DNA from: Mediterraneibacter glycyrrhizinilyticus
Lineage (GTDB): Bacteria; Bacillota; Clostridia; Lachnospirales; Lachnospiraceae
Assembly (NCBI RefSeq): GCF_016902345.1
Contig: NZ_JACJLR010000023.1
Location: 1-52,534 of the forward strand
DNA length: 52,534 nt
Direction of reading: 5' to 3'
This document shows, in pieces, positions 42,076 to 51,595 of the stretch. Position 1 is the stretch's first letter; every line of letters begins with the position of its first letter. Below the pieces are notes generated by a model. The model was not told the origin of the DNA. It saw only the letters and a list, made by a program, of their open reading frames with translations, and made no database searches. The position numbers and the translations under genes are program-made.

Positions 42076-43203
42076 TTATTTGCGTTTTACGATCTTTTTC
42101 TTGATGGACCGGGGTACAAACAGCATCGCCTTCCCGATCTTAAAAGTCGTTGACTTCTTCACATCACTGAGTTCCCTCTCCAGCTTTTTAATCTGATCTG
42201 TAGCTGAATTTCCTTCAAACAGCGCGTATTTCTGATAATAGCCGTTCGGATCCTTAATAAGCAGGCTGAGACGTTCTCTTGTTCTCGGTGTAAATACGCT
42301 CATGTCCAGTTCTTCCAGATCCTGTGCTCTCTTAAACTCTCTGCTGATCCGCTCAACATATTCGCGTTTAAATTCATCGCTGATCCTTCCGATCGTAAAG
42401 GTATAGCTGAAGTATCTTTTATAGTTATAATAAGCTTTGTACCTCTCCCAAAGCTCTTCATTTCCTTTCTGCATAAATATGTCCCTGATAAAATCATATT
42501 CCACATTCATGCAGTAAACTTTTTCTTTATTGTTTACAGAAGAATTCGGATTGTCACGGCGGTTCATGTAATACGGTCTATCAAGGAACATACATCTCTT
42601 TGCATAGATAAAGGTCTGCCAGAAAAAGCCGTTGTCCTGAAAAGAGGCTCCCGGTGTTGTATTATGGCGGATATGATGTTCCTCTATATAAGCCCTGCGG
42701 TAGATCCCGCTCCATGTGTTCATGGTAAACTTGGTAATGTAGGGCTTCTCAAACGGATCGATCACCTGATTATAATCCTGCGCCTCGCTGTCCAGATGAT
42801 TGTAAGTAAGATGCATATCCCCTGTCTTTTCATTTCTTGTAAAACGGTAAAAATCTGCCTTCACAAAATCAAGATCATTTTCTTTTGCCACATTATACAG
42901 ATCCTCATACATGGACAGCGGGACAAAATCATCCGGTTCCACAATCCCGATGTACTCTCCCGTCGCTTTATCAAGGCCGATATTCATGCCTACCCCGTAG
43001 CCTTCATTCATCTTATCCACAAGAACGATCCTGCTGTCTTTTTCCGCATATTCTTCGAGAATGGCCAGAGAGCCGTCTGTCGATCCGTCATTGATGCAGA
43101 TAATCTCAATGTCCTGAAGTGTCTGACGGACTACACTCTCCATGCATTCCCTCAGATAATCTTCCACATTATATGTCGGTATTATAATCGATACTTTTGG
43201 CAT
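42076..43203 (-). CDS. GT2-family glycosyltransferase, paralog of the gene at 45701
   Basis: The 375-residue GT2 enzyme has PKVSIIIPTYNVEDYLRECMESV, INDGSTDGS, NEGYGVGMN, IVEPDDFVPLSMYEDLY and the unusual blocks NTWSGIYRR, HHIRHNTTPGASFQDNGFFW and YYMNRRDNPNSSV. These blocks are nearly identical in the gene at 45701, so the two arose by duplication. The C-terminus ends in a GKAMLFVPRSIKKKI tail that also occurs in the neighbouring GT2 at 43218. AAGGAG lies 7 nt before the ATG. Confidence 0.9.
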   Translation of the reverse strand: MPKVSIIIPTYNVEDYLRECMESVVRQTLQDIEIICINDGSTDGSLAILEEYAEKDSRIVLVDKMNEGYGVGMNIGLDKATGEYIGIVEPDDFVPLSMYEDLYNVAKENDLDFVKADFYRFTRNEKTGDMHLTYNHLDSEAQDYNQVIDPFEKPYITKFTMNTWSGIYRRAYIEEHHIRHNTTPGASFQDNGFFWQTFIYAKRCMFLDRPYYMNRRDNPNSSVNNKEKVYCMNVEYDFIRDIFMQKGNEELWERYKAYYNYKRYFSYTFTIGRISDEFKREYVERISREFKRAQDLEELDMSVFTPRTRERLSLLIKDPNGYYQKYALFEGNSATDQIKKLERELSDVKKSTTFKIGKAMLFVPRSIKKKIVKRK

Positions 43204-43217
43204 TTTTTTCTCCTTAA

Positions 43218-44459
43218 CTATTTGCTCTGATTTATGACTTTTTTGATTTTCCTAGGTACATAAGTTACAATTTTCCCCACTTTATAAGAAGCTGAATGCT
43301 GGATACGTTCCGCCTTTTCTCTGGCATTTGCAGAATTTGCTTTTTCTCTTTCCAGTTCTTTATTCTGTTCTTTCAGCTTTAGATTTAACTCCTCGATCAC
43401 TGTGTTCAGGCGCTTGATCTCAACACCGCGCTCGCTTTTCTCATCATATGTCTGCCGGAGTTTGGCATTCAGCTCTCTTTTTTGATCCTGTGTTTCTTTT
43501 GCCCTTCGTTTCCATTCTGCAAAGCGTTCCCATTCCCTGATAAAAACTGTAAATTCCGTCCTTTGCTCCCCGCTGACCAGACCGACCAGACGTTCTCTGC
43601 TCTCTTTGTTTTCCTGGATAATCAGATCTGCGCCAATCTCCTGTAACGTCTGAACTCTTGTAAAATAACACTCCCGGAGTCTGTTTTCTTCTCCGATGAC
43701 AAATTTATCTGCAAAGCTCATCATCTCTTTTACTGCAAAAAAGCATCCCAATATGCTTTTTGTCTTATCTGAAGATGTTACAAGGGAATCCGGCCTTATC
43801 CTTCTGGAATAAAACTTTCTGTTCAAATATCCAGCCTGCTCCGCCAGTATGATACATTTAAGAGTAAACACTTCATCTTCATGTGCAAAAATATGTTCGC
43901 AGAAAGACAGGTCATTTTTCTTTAAAAATTCCGTCCGCAGCAGCTGCAGACACGGACTGGGTTTAAAGTCCCAGTTTTCCTGAAGGCTGATGAACAGCTC
44001 TTTTCCTGTCATTGCCTCTGGATAGTCTTTTTTTCTTGTATAATATGATATATAGTTTTGATTTTTTTCTTTGAGTTCTTCACTCTCAAAAAAAACTGTC
44101 GTATCAAAGTACAGAACATCAAGGCTCCCCTTGTCTGCTCTCTCCCACAGGCATTCTAAGGCCTCTTTTGCACAGAACTGATCATCGCTGTCCAGAAATA
44201 ATATATATTCTCCCTGGGCAGCTCTGATTCCGGCATTCCTTGCCGAAGATGCCCCACCGTTTTCTTTCTCTATTATACTGACCCTGTCATCTTTTTCTTT
44301 ATAACTCCTCAACAGATCCAAAGAGTGATCTGACGAGCCGTCGTTAACGCAAATGATCTCAATATCGCTGAGCGTCTGAGAACGGACTGAATCAAGGCAT
44401 TCTCCAAGATACTTTTCTGCATTGTAGACCGGTATGATCACCGACACTTTTCTCTTCAT
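43218..44459 (-). CDS. GT2-family glycosyltransferase with C-terminal coiled coil
   Basis: The 413-residue protein has a GT2 domain at about 1-250 (KVSVIIPVYNAEKYLGECLDSV, VNDGSSDHS, GGASSARNAGI, FLDSDDQFCAKEAL) and a long Lys/Glu/Arg-rich coiled coil at about 310-390, ending in the basic amphipathic tail YKVGKIVTYVPRKIKKVI. The coiled coil suggests oligomers or chain-length/complex assembly; the tail suggests membrane contact (both inference). AGGGGG precedes the ATG by 6 nt. Confidence 0.9.
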   Translation of the reverse strand: MKRKVSVIIPVYNAEKYLGECLDSVRSQTLSDIEIICVNDGSSDHSLDLLRSYKEKDDRVSIIEKENGGASSARNAGIRAAQGEYILFLDSDDQFCAKEALECLWERADKGSLDVLYFDTTVFFESEELKEKNQNYISYYTRKKDYPEAMTGKELFISLQENWDFKPSPCLQLLRTEFLKKNDLSFCEHIFAHEDEVFTLKCIILAEQAGYLNRKFYSRRIRPDSLVTSSDKTKSILGCFFAVKEMMSFADKFVIGEENRLRECYFTRVQTLQEIGADLIIQENKESRERLVGLVSGEQRTEFTVFIREWERFAEWKRRAKETQDQKRELNAKLRQTYDEKSERGVEIKRLNTVIEELNLKLKEQNKELEREKANSANAREKAERIQHSASYKVGKIVTYVPRKIKKVINQSK

Positions 44460-44481
44460 CAGCTTCCCCCTGAAAACTCAC

Positions 44482-45648
44482 TTAATCCCTGCTGTAGATA
44501 TCTCTCGTATAAACCTTGTCTTTTACTTCCTTCAGTCTGTCATCCATCCTGTTCGCCACGATCACATCCGCATAATCCTTGAACTCATCGAAATCACGCA
44601 TTACTTTTGAGTGGAAGAATTCATCTTCTTTCAGTGTCGGCTCATAGACCACGACCTCAATCCCCTTTGCCTTGATCCTCTTCATGATTCCCTGGATCGA
44701 TGACTGTCTGAAATTATCAGAATTTGTCTTCATTGTCAGCCGGTAGATTCCCACCACCGACGGATTCTTTTTGAGGATCATCTTTGCGATATGGTCTTTT
44801 CTCGTCGTATTCGCTTCAACGATCGCCCCGATGATATTATTAGGCACTTTGTCATAATTGGCAAGCAGCTGTTTTGTATCCTTCGGCAGGCAATAACCGC
44901 CATACCCAAACGACGGGTTGTTATAATGATTCCCGATCCTGGGATCCAGCCCCACACCCTCAATGATCTGTTTTGTGTTCAGCCCTCTAATCTCTGCATA
45001 GGTATCCAGCTCATTAAAATACGCAACCCTGAGTGCAAGATAGGTGTTTGCAAAAAGTTTAATTGCCTCCGCCTCCGTGGATCCTGTATAAAGAACGGGA
45101 ATCTCTTCTTTCTTCGCCCCTTCCCGGAGAAGTTCTACAAATTTTCTGGCACGGGGGCTGTCTTCTCCCACAATGATCCTGGACGGATAAAGATTATCAT
45201 ATAATGCCTTCCCTTCCCTGAGGAATTCCGGTGAAAAAATAATATTGTCTGTCTTGTATTTTTCCCGGATTTCTTTTGTATATCCGACCGGCACCGTAGA
45301 TTTGATGACCATCACCGCCTCCGGATCGATCTGGAGCACCCTCTCGATGACAGCCTCCACACTTGATGTATCAAAATAATTCATCTCTTCATCATAATTT
45401 GTCGGAGTGGCGATCACAATATACTCCGCACCGGTATAGGCTTCCACGTCATCTGTCGTTGCAGTGAGATTGAGCGGAGCATTCGCCAGGTATTCCTCGA
45501 TCTCTTTATCAACGATCGGCGATTTCCCGTTATTGATCATCTCCACTTTTTCCGGAATGATATCCAGAGCATACACCTCGTTATGCTGAGCGAGGATGAT
45601 CGCATTCGACAATCCCACATATCCTGTTCCGGCAATTGCTATTTTCAT
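44482..45648 (-). CDS. ugd: UDP-glucose 6-dehydrogenase-family enzyme
   Basis: The 388-residue enzyme oxidises a UDP-sugar at C6 with NAD, giving UDP-glucuronate or a similar uronate. Signatures: Rossmann start [69 protein letters not shown] and the catalytic Cys in [16 protein letters not shown]. It is of the short (about 390-residue) Ugd class. AGGTG lies about 8 nt before the ATG. It implies an acidic sugar in the polymer, not a feature of plain wall teichoic acid. Confidence 0.93.
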   Translation of the reverse strand: MKIAIAGTGYVGLSNAIILAQHNEVYALDIIPEKVEMINNGKSPIVDKEIEEYLANAPLNLTATTDDVEAYTGAEYIVIATPTNYDEEMNYFDTSSVEAVIERVLQIDPEAVMVIKSTVPVGYTKEIREKYKTDNIIFSPEFLREGKALYDNLYPSRIIVGEDSPRARKFVELLREGAKKEEIPVLYTGSTEAEAIKLFANTYLALRVAYFNELDTYAEIRGLNTKQIIEGVGLDPRIGNHYNNPSFGYGGYCLPKDTKQLLANYDKVPNNIIGAIVEANTTRKDHIAKMILKKNPSVVGIYRLTMKTNSDNFRQSSIQGIMKRIKAKGIEVVVYEPTLKEDEFFHSKVMRDFDEFKDYADVIVANRMDDRLKEVKDKVYTRDIYSRD

Positions 45649-45700
45649 TGATATTCACCTCTGTTTTTTCTAAATGTCAAAATACAACATTACAATCTTA

Positions 45701-46747
45701 TCATATCCGCTTTCCATTTACAACCCGCCGCAGATCTCTGAGCATCTGTTTCGCCCTCCTTGCGGCCATGCTGGCCGCCATCCATTTCCCGGCAGCCGAA
45801 GGATCCTTCATGATCCGGGTTATTTTCTCCCACTCAAGGGGAGTAAAGTATTCCTGATCCAGTTCATGTTTCAGATCAGCCTCTTTCAACTCATCCGACA
45901 TGATCTTCAGATATTCTTTTCGGAATTTTTTATCGATCCGGTTGTATGTCGTAAAATAATTCCGGAACCGCTGCATGGAATATACTTTTATAAAACGGCT
46001 CTTTAGCTCCGGATACCGGTTCAGAAAATCGTAGATGAACCTGTACTCTTCATTCATGCAGTAAACTTTTTCCCTGCTCTTCACAGAAGAATTCGGATTA
46101 TCCCGCCGGTTCATATAGTAAGGTTTGTTCACAAAATAAACCCTTTCTGCCAGACAGAACGTCTGGAACCAGAATCCATTGTCCTGAAACGACGCTCCCG
46201 GCGTCGTATTATGCCGGATATGATACTTTTCTATGAAAGACCGCCTGTAAATCCCGCTCCATGTATTCAGGATATATCGGAAGATCCTGTCATTGCTTTT
46301 CGGATCGATCACTTTATTGTATCCCGTCCCGTCTTTTGACAGAGCCTCGTATGTTTTCAGGAACTCTCCCTTTTTATTGCAGACGAAGCGGTAAAAATCC
46401 GCTTTGACAATATCAAGATCTTTTTCTTTTGCAATACGATACAGATCCTCATACATATGAAGATCAACGAAATCATCCGGTTCCACAATTCCGATATATT
46501 CTCCGGTGGCTTTGGCAAGGCCGTCGTTCATGGCACATCCATAGCCTTCATTTTTCTTGTCGATAACGATGACTCTGGCATCTTTTTTCTCGTATTGTCT
46601 CAAAATATCCAGGGAACCATCTGTCGATCCGTCATTGACGCAAATGATCTCCAATTCTCTGAGTGTCTGCCCGACAATGCTCTCCATACACTGTGTCAAA
46701 TACTGCTCCACATTATATGTTGGCACAATGATCGAGACTTTCGCCAT
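45701..46747 (-). CDS. GT2-family glycosyltransferase, paralog of the gene at 42076
   Basis: The 348-residue GT2 enzyme has AKVSIIVPTYNVEQYLTQCMESI, VNDGSTDGS, NEGYGCAMN and IVEPDDFVDLHMYEDLY, and shares NTWSGIYRR, HIRHNTTPGASFQDNG and YYMNRRDNPNSSV with the paralog. Its C-terminus is different and lacks the VPR tail. The ATG at 46747 follows GAGGCGG; a longer reading to 46798 would overlap the preceding gene. The donor is unknown. Confidence 0.9.
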   Translation of the reverse strand: MAKVSIIVPTYNVEQYLTQCMESIVGQTLRELEIICVNDGSTDGSLDILRQYEKKDARVIVIDKKNEGYGCAMNDGLAKATGEYIGIVEPDDFVDLHMYEDLYRIAKEKDLDIVKADFYRFVCNKKGEFLKTYEALSKDGTGYNKVIDPKSNDRIFRYILNTWSGIYRRSFIEKYHIRHNTTPGASFQDNGFWFQTFCLAERVYFVNKPYYMNRRDNPNSSVKSREKVYCMNEEYRFIYDFLNRYPELKSRFIKVYSMQRFRNYFTTYNRIDKKFRKEYLKIMSDELKEADLKHELDQEYFTPLEWEKITRIMKDPSAAGKWMAASMAARRAKQMLRDLRRVVNGKRI

Positions 46748-46766
46748 ATTTTTCACCGCCTCTCTT

Positions 46767-47927
46767 TCAGTTTTTTCCAGCTTCAAGCACCTTTTCAAAA
46801 AAGTCTGCTGTATCTCCCGTGTATGTTCCGCCCCTCGGCCTGCTGATCATCAGGTCCCTGAACTGTTCCAGTCGTTCCGTGTCTGCCTTCCCTCTCTCTA
46901 TCATCTCCATCAGTTCCTTCACATCTCCGGTAATACCACCCGGAGCGTATTTCCTGAAATCGATATATACATCTCTGTTCTTCATGTAGGAATCATAATC
47001 AAAAGCATAAAAATACATCGGTTTTCCGAGCATGGCGACCTCAAAGACTACAGCGGAATAGTCAAGAATCACTGTGTCCGCCAGCTGACAGAAATCTATC
47101 GTCGCAAACTCTGTATCCTGAACAGCATGCGGGTGCTCAATACATATCCCGCTGAGAGGATGAAATTTCATCACCAGGTCATACCTCTCATAATCCACAG
47201 AATCCGCAAGCCTTTCCGCCGCCTTCTTCAGTTCTTCCTCCTCAAAGCCGCCGCCTTCTTTACGAAAGGTAGGTGCATACACAATAATCTTTCTGCCGTC
47301 CGCGCCCAGTCTCGGATATCGATTTCTGATCTTCTCCCTGACATTTTCAACATATGTCTTATCTGACAGAAGATCCAGTCTCGGAAGAGGCATTACTACC
47401 ATTTTGTCCATAGATACGTGAAAAGCCTCCGCAAAAAAACGGCTGCAGAACTCACTGCTGGAAAAGACATAGGAATAATTCCGGTGCATTTTCATTGCTT
47501 CTGCCACGGACCGCTTTGTACCTTCCCCCTTGTCAAGAATACTGTAACCGAATTTTTTCATCGCCCCCAGAGCATGCCACATCTGTATGACTTTCAGGCT
47601 TTTCCGCTGATCCAGAAGAGAGACCACAATGCAGTAAGTGTCAAGAACGACCAGTTCGGAAGTTGCCACATGGTACATCTGCCTGAGCATATGAAAACAG
47701 TATCCAATCTTTCCCGGCACACCGTTTCCGATCATCTTGATCAGCGTCACGTTCTTATATTCCGGACGTCTTTTCTCCATTTCACGGATCACCAGTCTGA
47801 AATCTACAGAAAGCGTATTGCTCTGTCTCGATATATATGCAATTTTTTTCTGAACGGGAAGCAGCTTAAAAATACGGTAAAGACAGTTGAGCAGAAAAGC
47901 TGCTGCTCCTATCAATCTCTTTTTCAT
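46767..47927 (-). CDS. CDP-glycerol/CDP-ribitol glycerophosphotransferase-family protein
   Basis: The 386-residue protein belongs to the TagB/TagF/TarL family that moves polyol phosphate from CDP-polyol. Visible: KIAYISRQSN, an N-terminal hydrophobic helix, VIQMWHALGAMKKFGY (catalytic His), SYVFSSSEFCSRFF, IVYAPTFRK, MKFHPLSG (second catalytic His), and the D-x-S end VILDYSAVVFEVAMLGKPMYFY. With TarI and TarJ in the same operon the donor is probably CDP-ribitol. It is TagB-sized, so it may add one or few units. The ATG at 47927 lies just after the preceding stop with no strong Shine-Dalgarno sequence. Confidence 0.88.
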   Translation of the reverse strand: MKKRLIGAAAFLLNCLYRIFKLLPVQKKIAYISRQSNTLSVDFRLVIREMEKRRPEYKNVTLIKMIGNGVPGKIGYCFHMLRQMYHVATSELVVLDTYCIVVSLLDQRKSLKVIQMWHALGAMKKFGYSILDKGEGTKRSVAEAMKMHRNYSYVFSSSEFCSRFFAEAFHVSMDKMVVMPLPRLDLLSDKTYVENVREKIRNRYPRLGADGRKIIVYAPTFRKEGGGFEEEELKKAAERLADSVDYERYDLVMKFHPLSGICIEHPHAVQDTEFATIDFCQLADTVILDYSAVVFEVAMLGKPMYFYAFDYDSYMKNRDVYIDFRKYAPGGITGDVKELMEMIERGKADTERLEQFRDLMISRPRGGTYTGDTADFFEKVLEAGKN

Positions 47928-47929
47928 AA

Positions 47930-48880
47930 TCACGACCACATATTTTTAATATGCCAGTAAAGATTTCTGCTCTTTATGGCACTTCGTACCTTTACGATAA
48001 ATGCATATGGAAAGAAAGATGCAGCGATCAGCATCACCGACACCTTTGACGGCTTTATCTTCCACGCCTTTCGCGCATGCAGGCGTGCATCTCTGTTTCG
48101 CCCGTTGCGCAGGCATCTTTCCGCGATCCGGTTTTCCACGATGATGTCGACCTTCTGCTCAAATTCTTTTCCGAATTTAGCGATCTCATCCCGGTACTTC
48201 TCCCGGATATACAGCCTGGACTGTATGTATTTTTCAGTTTTGGAAGATACCTGATCGGTACTTGTTGAATTGTAATAATTGATGCATGGTTCAGGGACAA
48301 AATCTACTTTCGTCACCATACAGCAGCGGATCCACAGATCATAATCCTGAAGTGCTTCAAGATTCAGATCAAAAAGTCCTGTTTGATCCAGAACAGCTTT
48401 CCGCACCATGACCTGAGAGGGAGTTCCCATTTCTCCCCGGATAAAAATCCGTTTGGACAGGTCTCCTCTCCACATCGGCTGGGTCTGATAGGTAATCCCT
48501 GTATCACTGTAAATGCAGTTCTGACTCGAATATACCAGTCCCACATCGGGATCCTTCTCAAAGAGCTGCATCTGAAGCTCTGTCTTGCGCGGCAGCCATT
48601 CATCATCATCATCCAGGAAAGCAATAAACTCTCCCGTCGCAGCCTCTATCCCACGATTTCTTGCATAATTTCCATTATGGCCCGGATAATATGCGATCAG
48701 CTGGATCCGGCTGTCCTGTTCTGCTATTTTCTTAACCGTTTCTTCCGTATTGTCCGTAGAACCATCAGAGACAACGATGATTTCGTCCACAGCTCTTGTC
48801 TGATCCTGCACACTCTTTATTGCCCTCGGCAGAAGATCTGCCCGGTTATGAGTCGGTATGATAACACTGATTTTCCCCAT
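47930..48880 (-). CDS. GT2-family glycosyltransferase
   Basis: The 316-residue GT2 enzyme has GKISVIIPTHNRADLLPRAIKSV, VVSDGSTDNTEE, NGNYARNRGI, FLDDDDEWLPRK and an ALQDYDLWIRC acceptor-side motif, with a hydrophobic-basic C-terminus. It is less like the other three GT2 enzymes. AGGGAG lies 8 nt before the ATG at 48880. Donor and acceptor are unknown. Confidence 0.9.
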   Translation of the reverse strand: MGKISVIIPTHNRADLLPRAIKSVQDQTRAVDEIIVVSDGSTDNTEETVKKIAEQDSRIQLIAYYPGHNGNYARNRGIEAATGEFIAFLDDDDEWLPRKTELQMQLFEKDPDVGLVYSSQNCIYSDTGITYQTQPMWRGDLSKRIFIRGEMGTPSQVMVRKAVLDQTGLFDLNLEALQDYDLWIRCCMVTKVDFVPEPCINYYNSTSTDQVSSKTEKYIQSRLYIREKYRDEIAKFGKEFEQKVDIIVENRIAERCLRNGRNRDARLHARKAWKIKPSKVSVMLIAASFFPYAFIVKVRSAIKSRNLYWHIKNMWS

Positions 48881-48918
48881 TTTGACAACTCCCTGGTAAA
48901 ATAACACAATCCCAGACT

Positions 48919-49743
48919 TTACATATGTTTCTGGAAAAACATCAAAACTTTATCCCAGAACCCGTCCTTGGCATCCGGAATAATTCTTTTTCGAAATTTC
49001 TCTTCATTCTCTTTTTTCTTTTCTTCTGTGCTCATTTTATTCAGCCGGTCTACATACTCTGAATAATGATCACACACAGGATCAACCAGACCGTACTCCC
49101 GTACTTCTCCTGCTTCGATCCACAGTGCTGTATCACAGAATTCCCGTACCTGTGGCAGGGAGTGGGAAATGAAAACGATCGTTTTCCCCTGCTCTTTCAG
49201 TTCATTCATCCGCTTCAGACATTTATTTGCAAATCCTTTATCACCGACAGACAACGCTTCATCGATGATCAGAATATCCGGATCAAGACACAAATTGATA
49301 GAAAAGCCGAGACGGGATTTCATTCCGCTGGAATACTTTTTCACAGGCTGATATAAGAATTCCCCCAGTTCCGCAAACTCTGCAACCCCTTCGATAATCT
49401 CATTGATTCTCTGCTGTTTCAGACCCAGCAGTGCTCCCTTCAGCTCAATATTCTCCAGGCCGGTAAGCTGATTATTGAGTCCCGTATTGATCGCGATCAG
49501 AGCCTGCTCGCCATTGACGATCATTTCTCCCCCGTCAATCTCTGAGATTCCGGCAAGAATCGTAGCCATTGTCGACTTTCCGGATCCATTTGTCCCCAGA
49601 ATACCGACAACCTCTCCTTTCGGGATGCGGAAACTGACATCCTTCAGCGCGTAAAACTTCTTATTCTCGGACTTTTTCTTGTCCTTCCCATTCAGTTTAT
49701 ATATTTTTGAAACATTTCTAAATTCAATCGCGTACTCTTCCAT
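48919..49743 (-). CDS. Polysaccharide/teichoic acid ABC exporter, ATP-binding subunit (TagH/Wzt type)
   Basis: The 274-residue ATPase has Walker A GILGTNGSGKSTMA, the export-class signature KKYSSGMKSRLGFS, Walker B ILIIDEALSVGD and the switch His in FISHSLPQVREF. A short C-terminal extension is too small for the carbohydrate-binding domain of long Wzt proteins. It pairs with the permease just upstream (9 nt gap). The ATG at 49743 is preferred over the GTG at 49752. It drives movement of a lipid-linked glycan across the membrane. Confidence 0.92.
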   Translation of the reverse strand: MEEYAIEFRNVSKIYKLNGKDKKKSENKKFYALKDVSFRIPKGEVVGILGTNGSGKSTMATILAGISEIDGGEMIVNGEQALIAINTGLNNQLTGLENIELKGALLGLKQQRINEIIEGVAEFAELGEFLYQPVKKYSSGMKSRLGFSINLCLDPDILIIDEALSVGDKGFANKCLKRMNELKEQGKTIVFISHSLPQVREFCDTALWIEAGEVREYGLVDPVCDHYSEYVDRLNKMSTEEKKKENEEKFRKRIIPDAKDGFWDKVLMFFQKHM

Positions 49744-49752
49744 TACCCACAC

Positions 49753-50556
49753 CTATATCAAATCCATGAATTTTGTTCTGAATTTATACATGATCGTACT
49801 TCCAATCCAGAAAAGAAGGATTGTCCAGCCCCAGAACACAAGCATCTGTTTCCAGTAAAACATGATTCCCTCGTGATAAAAAAAGCAGTCCCTGTACCCG
49901 CAGACAAGGTAGTAGATCGGATTCAGCTTCATCACGATCTGAAATACATGAGGAAGGCTCTTGATATCCCACAGGATCGGAGTCAGATACATCAAAAGCC
50001 TCATACATGCTAGGATCAGCTTTCTCGTGTCACGGGCCAGCATATTCAATACGGATGTTGTAAGAGACAGAGAAATACTGAACAGAATGCTGCACACAAA
50101 ATAATAGATCAGCCCAAACCAGTGCCAGGAAAGGAAATGTCCGTTTATTGCAAACAGAACGACAACTACGATCATCAGGCAAAGGTGGTTGAACGCTTCT
50201 TTTAGCACGATCGTCGCCGGCAGAATACTGACCGGGAATTTCATTTTCGTTATAATATTGATCTTCTGGTAAATAGCATTACATCCATTGGTAATACATG
50301 GGCTGATAAAGAACCATATAACCATTCCTCCCAGCATCCAGGAAAGGAAATCTATACTGTCAACTTCACTCCTGTTAAAAACAAACCCAAAGACAAACCA
50401 GTATGTCGCCACCTGTATGGCAGGATTTGCAAAGTTCCAGAACATACCAAGCTTACTGTCTCTCATATCTGCCAGCAGCTCATACTTCGCAATAGAATAA
50501 ATTCTGTATAAATTATTTGCATTTTCACGCACTACATAACTTACGCCTTTGAACAT
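49753..50556 (-). CDS. Polysaccharide/teichoic acid ABC exporter, permease subunit (TagG/Wzm type)
   Basis: The 267-residue ABC-2 permease has an amphipathic N-terminus (YSIAKYELLADMRDSKLGMFWNFANPAIQVATYWFVFGFVF, of which DSKLGMFWNFANP is the family hallmark), about six helices, the IITKMKFPVSILP loop and PILWDI followed by KLNPIYYLVCGYRDCFFY. It forms the channel with the ATPase at 48919. GAGG precedes the ATG. Presence of this exporter means the glycan is finished inside and flipped by ABC transport, so no Wzy/Wzx genes are expected. Confidence 0.93.
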   Translation of the reverse strand: MFKGVSYVVRENANNLYRIYSIAKYELLADMRDSKLGMFWNFANPAIQVATYWFVFGFVFNRSEVDSIDFLSWMLGGMVIWFFISPCITNGCNAIYQKINIITKMKFPVSILPATIVLKEAFNHLCLMIVVVVLFAINGHFLSWHWFGLIYYFVCSILFSISLSLTTSVLNMLARDTRKLILACMRLLMYLTPILWDIKSLPHVFQIVMKLNPIYYLVCGYRDCFFYHEGIMFYWKQMLVFWGWTILLFWIGSTIMYKFRTKFMDLI

Positions 50557-50569
50557 CTTATTACCTCTT

Positions 50570-51595
50570 CTATTTATCCCATATGATTATTGTCTTTCCG
50601 GACATTTTATAAATATCCGTCTCGAATGCTTTCACAATATCATCCATACTCCGCGCCGTGATCCGCGCACCGACAATTTTTTCAAGATAATCAATAATCT
50701 CAGGATGGCTTTTGTACAATAAAATAAGGCCTTCAAAATCTTTTCTTCCGCTGCGGCTGCTCCCCAGCACCATAAGACCTTTCTCCAGGATCATCCTTGT
50801 ATTGACCGAAATCGGTTCCTCGCTCACTCCGAGAAGTTCGATCGATCCCTCCGGTCGTATATGATCAATGATCTGATTGACAGCGCGGGACGATCCATTT
50901 CCTCCCACGCACTCAAATGCATGATCCACTTCAATCTCTTCCGGGATCTCCGTGATCTCAAAAGTTCTGTCTGCAAAAGTAAAATCGGCCATTTTCTGTC
51001 GATGTTTTCCAAAAACATACACCCTGCTGTCAGGAAACCTTTTTTTTAAAAGCAGAGATGTGATAAAAGAAAGATTCCCGTCTCCCCATATCCCGATGAC
51101 GTCTCTCCTCTGATGTGCTGTTCTGTCAAATCTTTCAATTGCATGATACCCCACACTTACAAGTTCGGTAAATGCTGCCACATCAGGATTGATACCCTCC
51201 GGAAGAGAAATAAGCCGGTCCGGCCGGGCAGAAACAAACTCCCGAAGAAATCCATCCTCACTGCTGGAACAAAATCTGCTTGAATATAAATAATTTTCCC
51301 CAATGATCTCATCTTCTTCTGTCGGGATATTGGGAATGATGATTACATTGTCCCCGGCTGAAAACGTGCCGGTGGGGTCATATACTACACGACCTATCCC
51401 CTCATGGATCAATGCCATCGGCAATTTTTCCTTCAGGATCTCTTTGTCTCTCAACCCCTGATAGTATCTCTGATCCGCATTACATATAGACAGATAGGTA
51501 GGGCGCACCAAAACATGCTTTTCATCCAGGTCCACATTCTTAAATACAATTTCAAACTGGCGCGGACGCTTCAGCTGATAAACCGTATTGAGCAT
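50570..51595 (-). CDS. tarJ: Ribulose-5-phosphate reductase TarJ
   Basis: The 341-residue medium-chain zinc dehydrogenase matches TarJ: VYQLKRPRQFEIVFKNVDL, RPTYLSICNADQRYYQG with the Cys, LIHEGIGRVV with the His-Glu, IWGDGNLSFITSLLLK and GRKDFEGLILLY. It reduces ribulose-5-phosphate to ribitol-5-phosphate with NADPH. Its ATG overlaps the tarI stop by one base (TAATG), so translation is coupled. With TarI it makes CDP-ribitol. Confidence 0.92.
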   Translation of the reverse strand: MLNTVYQLKRPRQFEIVFKNVDLDEKHVLVRPTYLSICNADQRYYQGLRDKEILKEKLPMALIHEGIGRVVYDPTGTFSAGDNVIIIPNIPTEEDEIIGENYLYSSRFCSSSEDGFLREFVSARPDRLISLPEGINPDVAAFTELVSVGYHAIERFDRTAHQRRDVIGIWGDGNLSFITSLLLKKRFPDSRVYVFGKHRQKMADFTFADRTFEITEIPEEIEVDHAFECVGGNGSSRAVNQIIDHIRPEGSIELLGVSEEPISVNTRMILEKGLMVLGSSRSGRKDFEGLILLYKSHPEIIDYLEKIVGARITARSMDDIVKAFETDIYKMSGKTIIIWDK

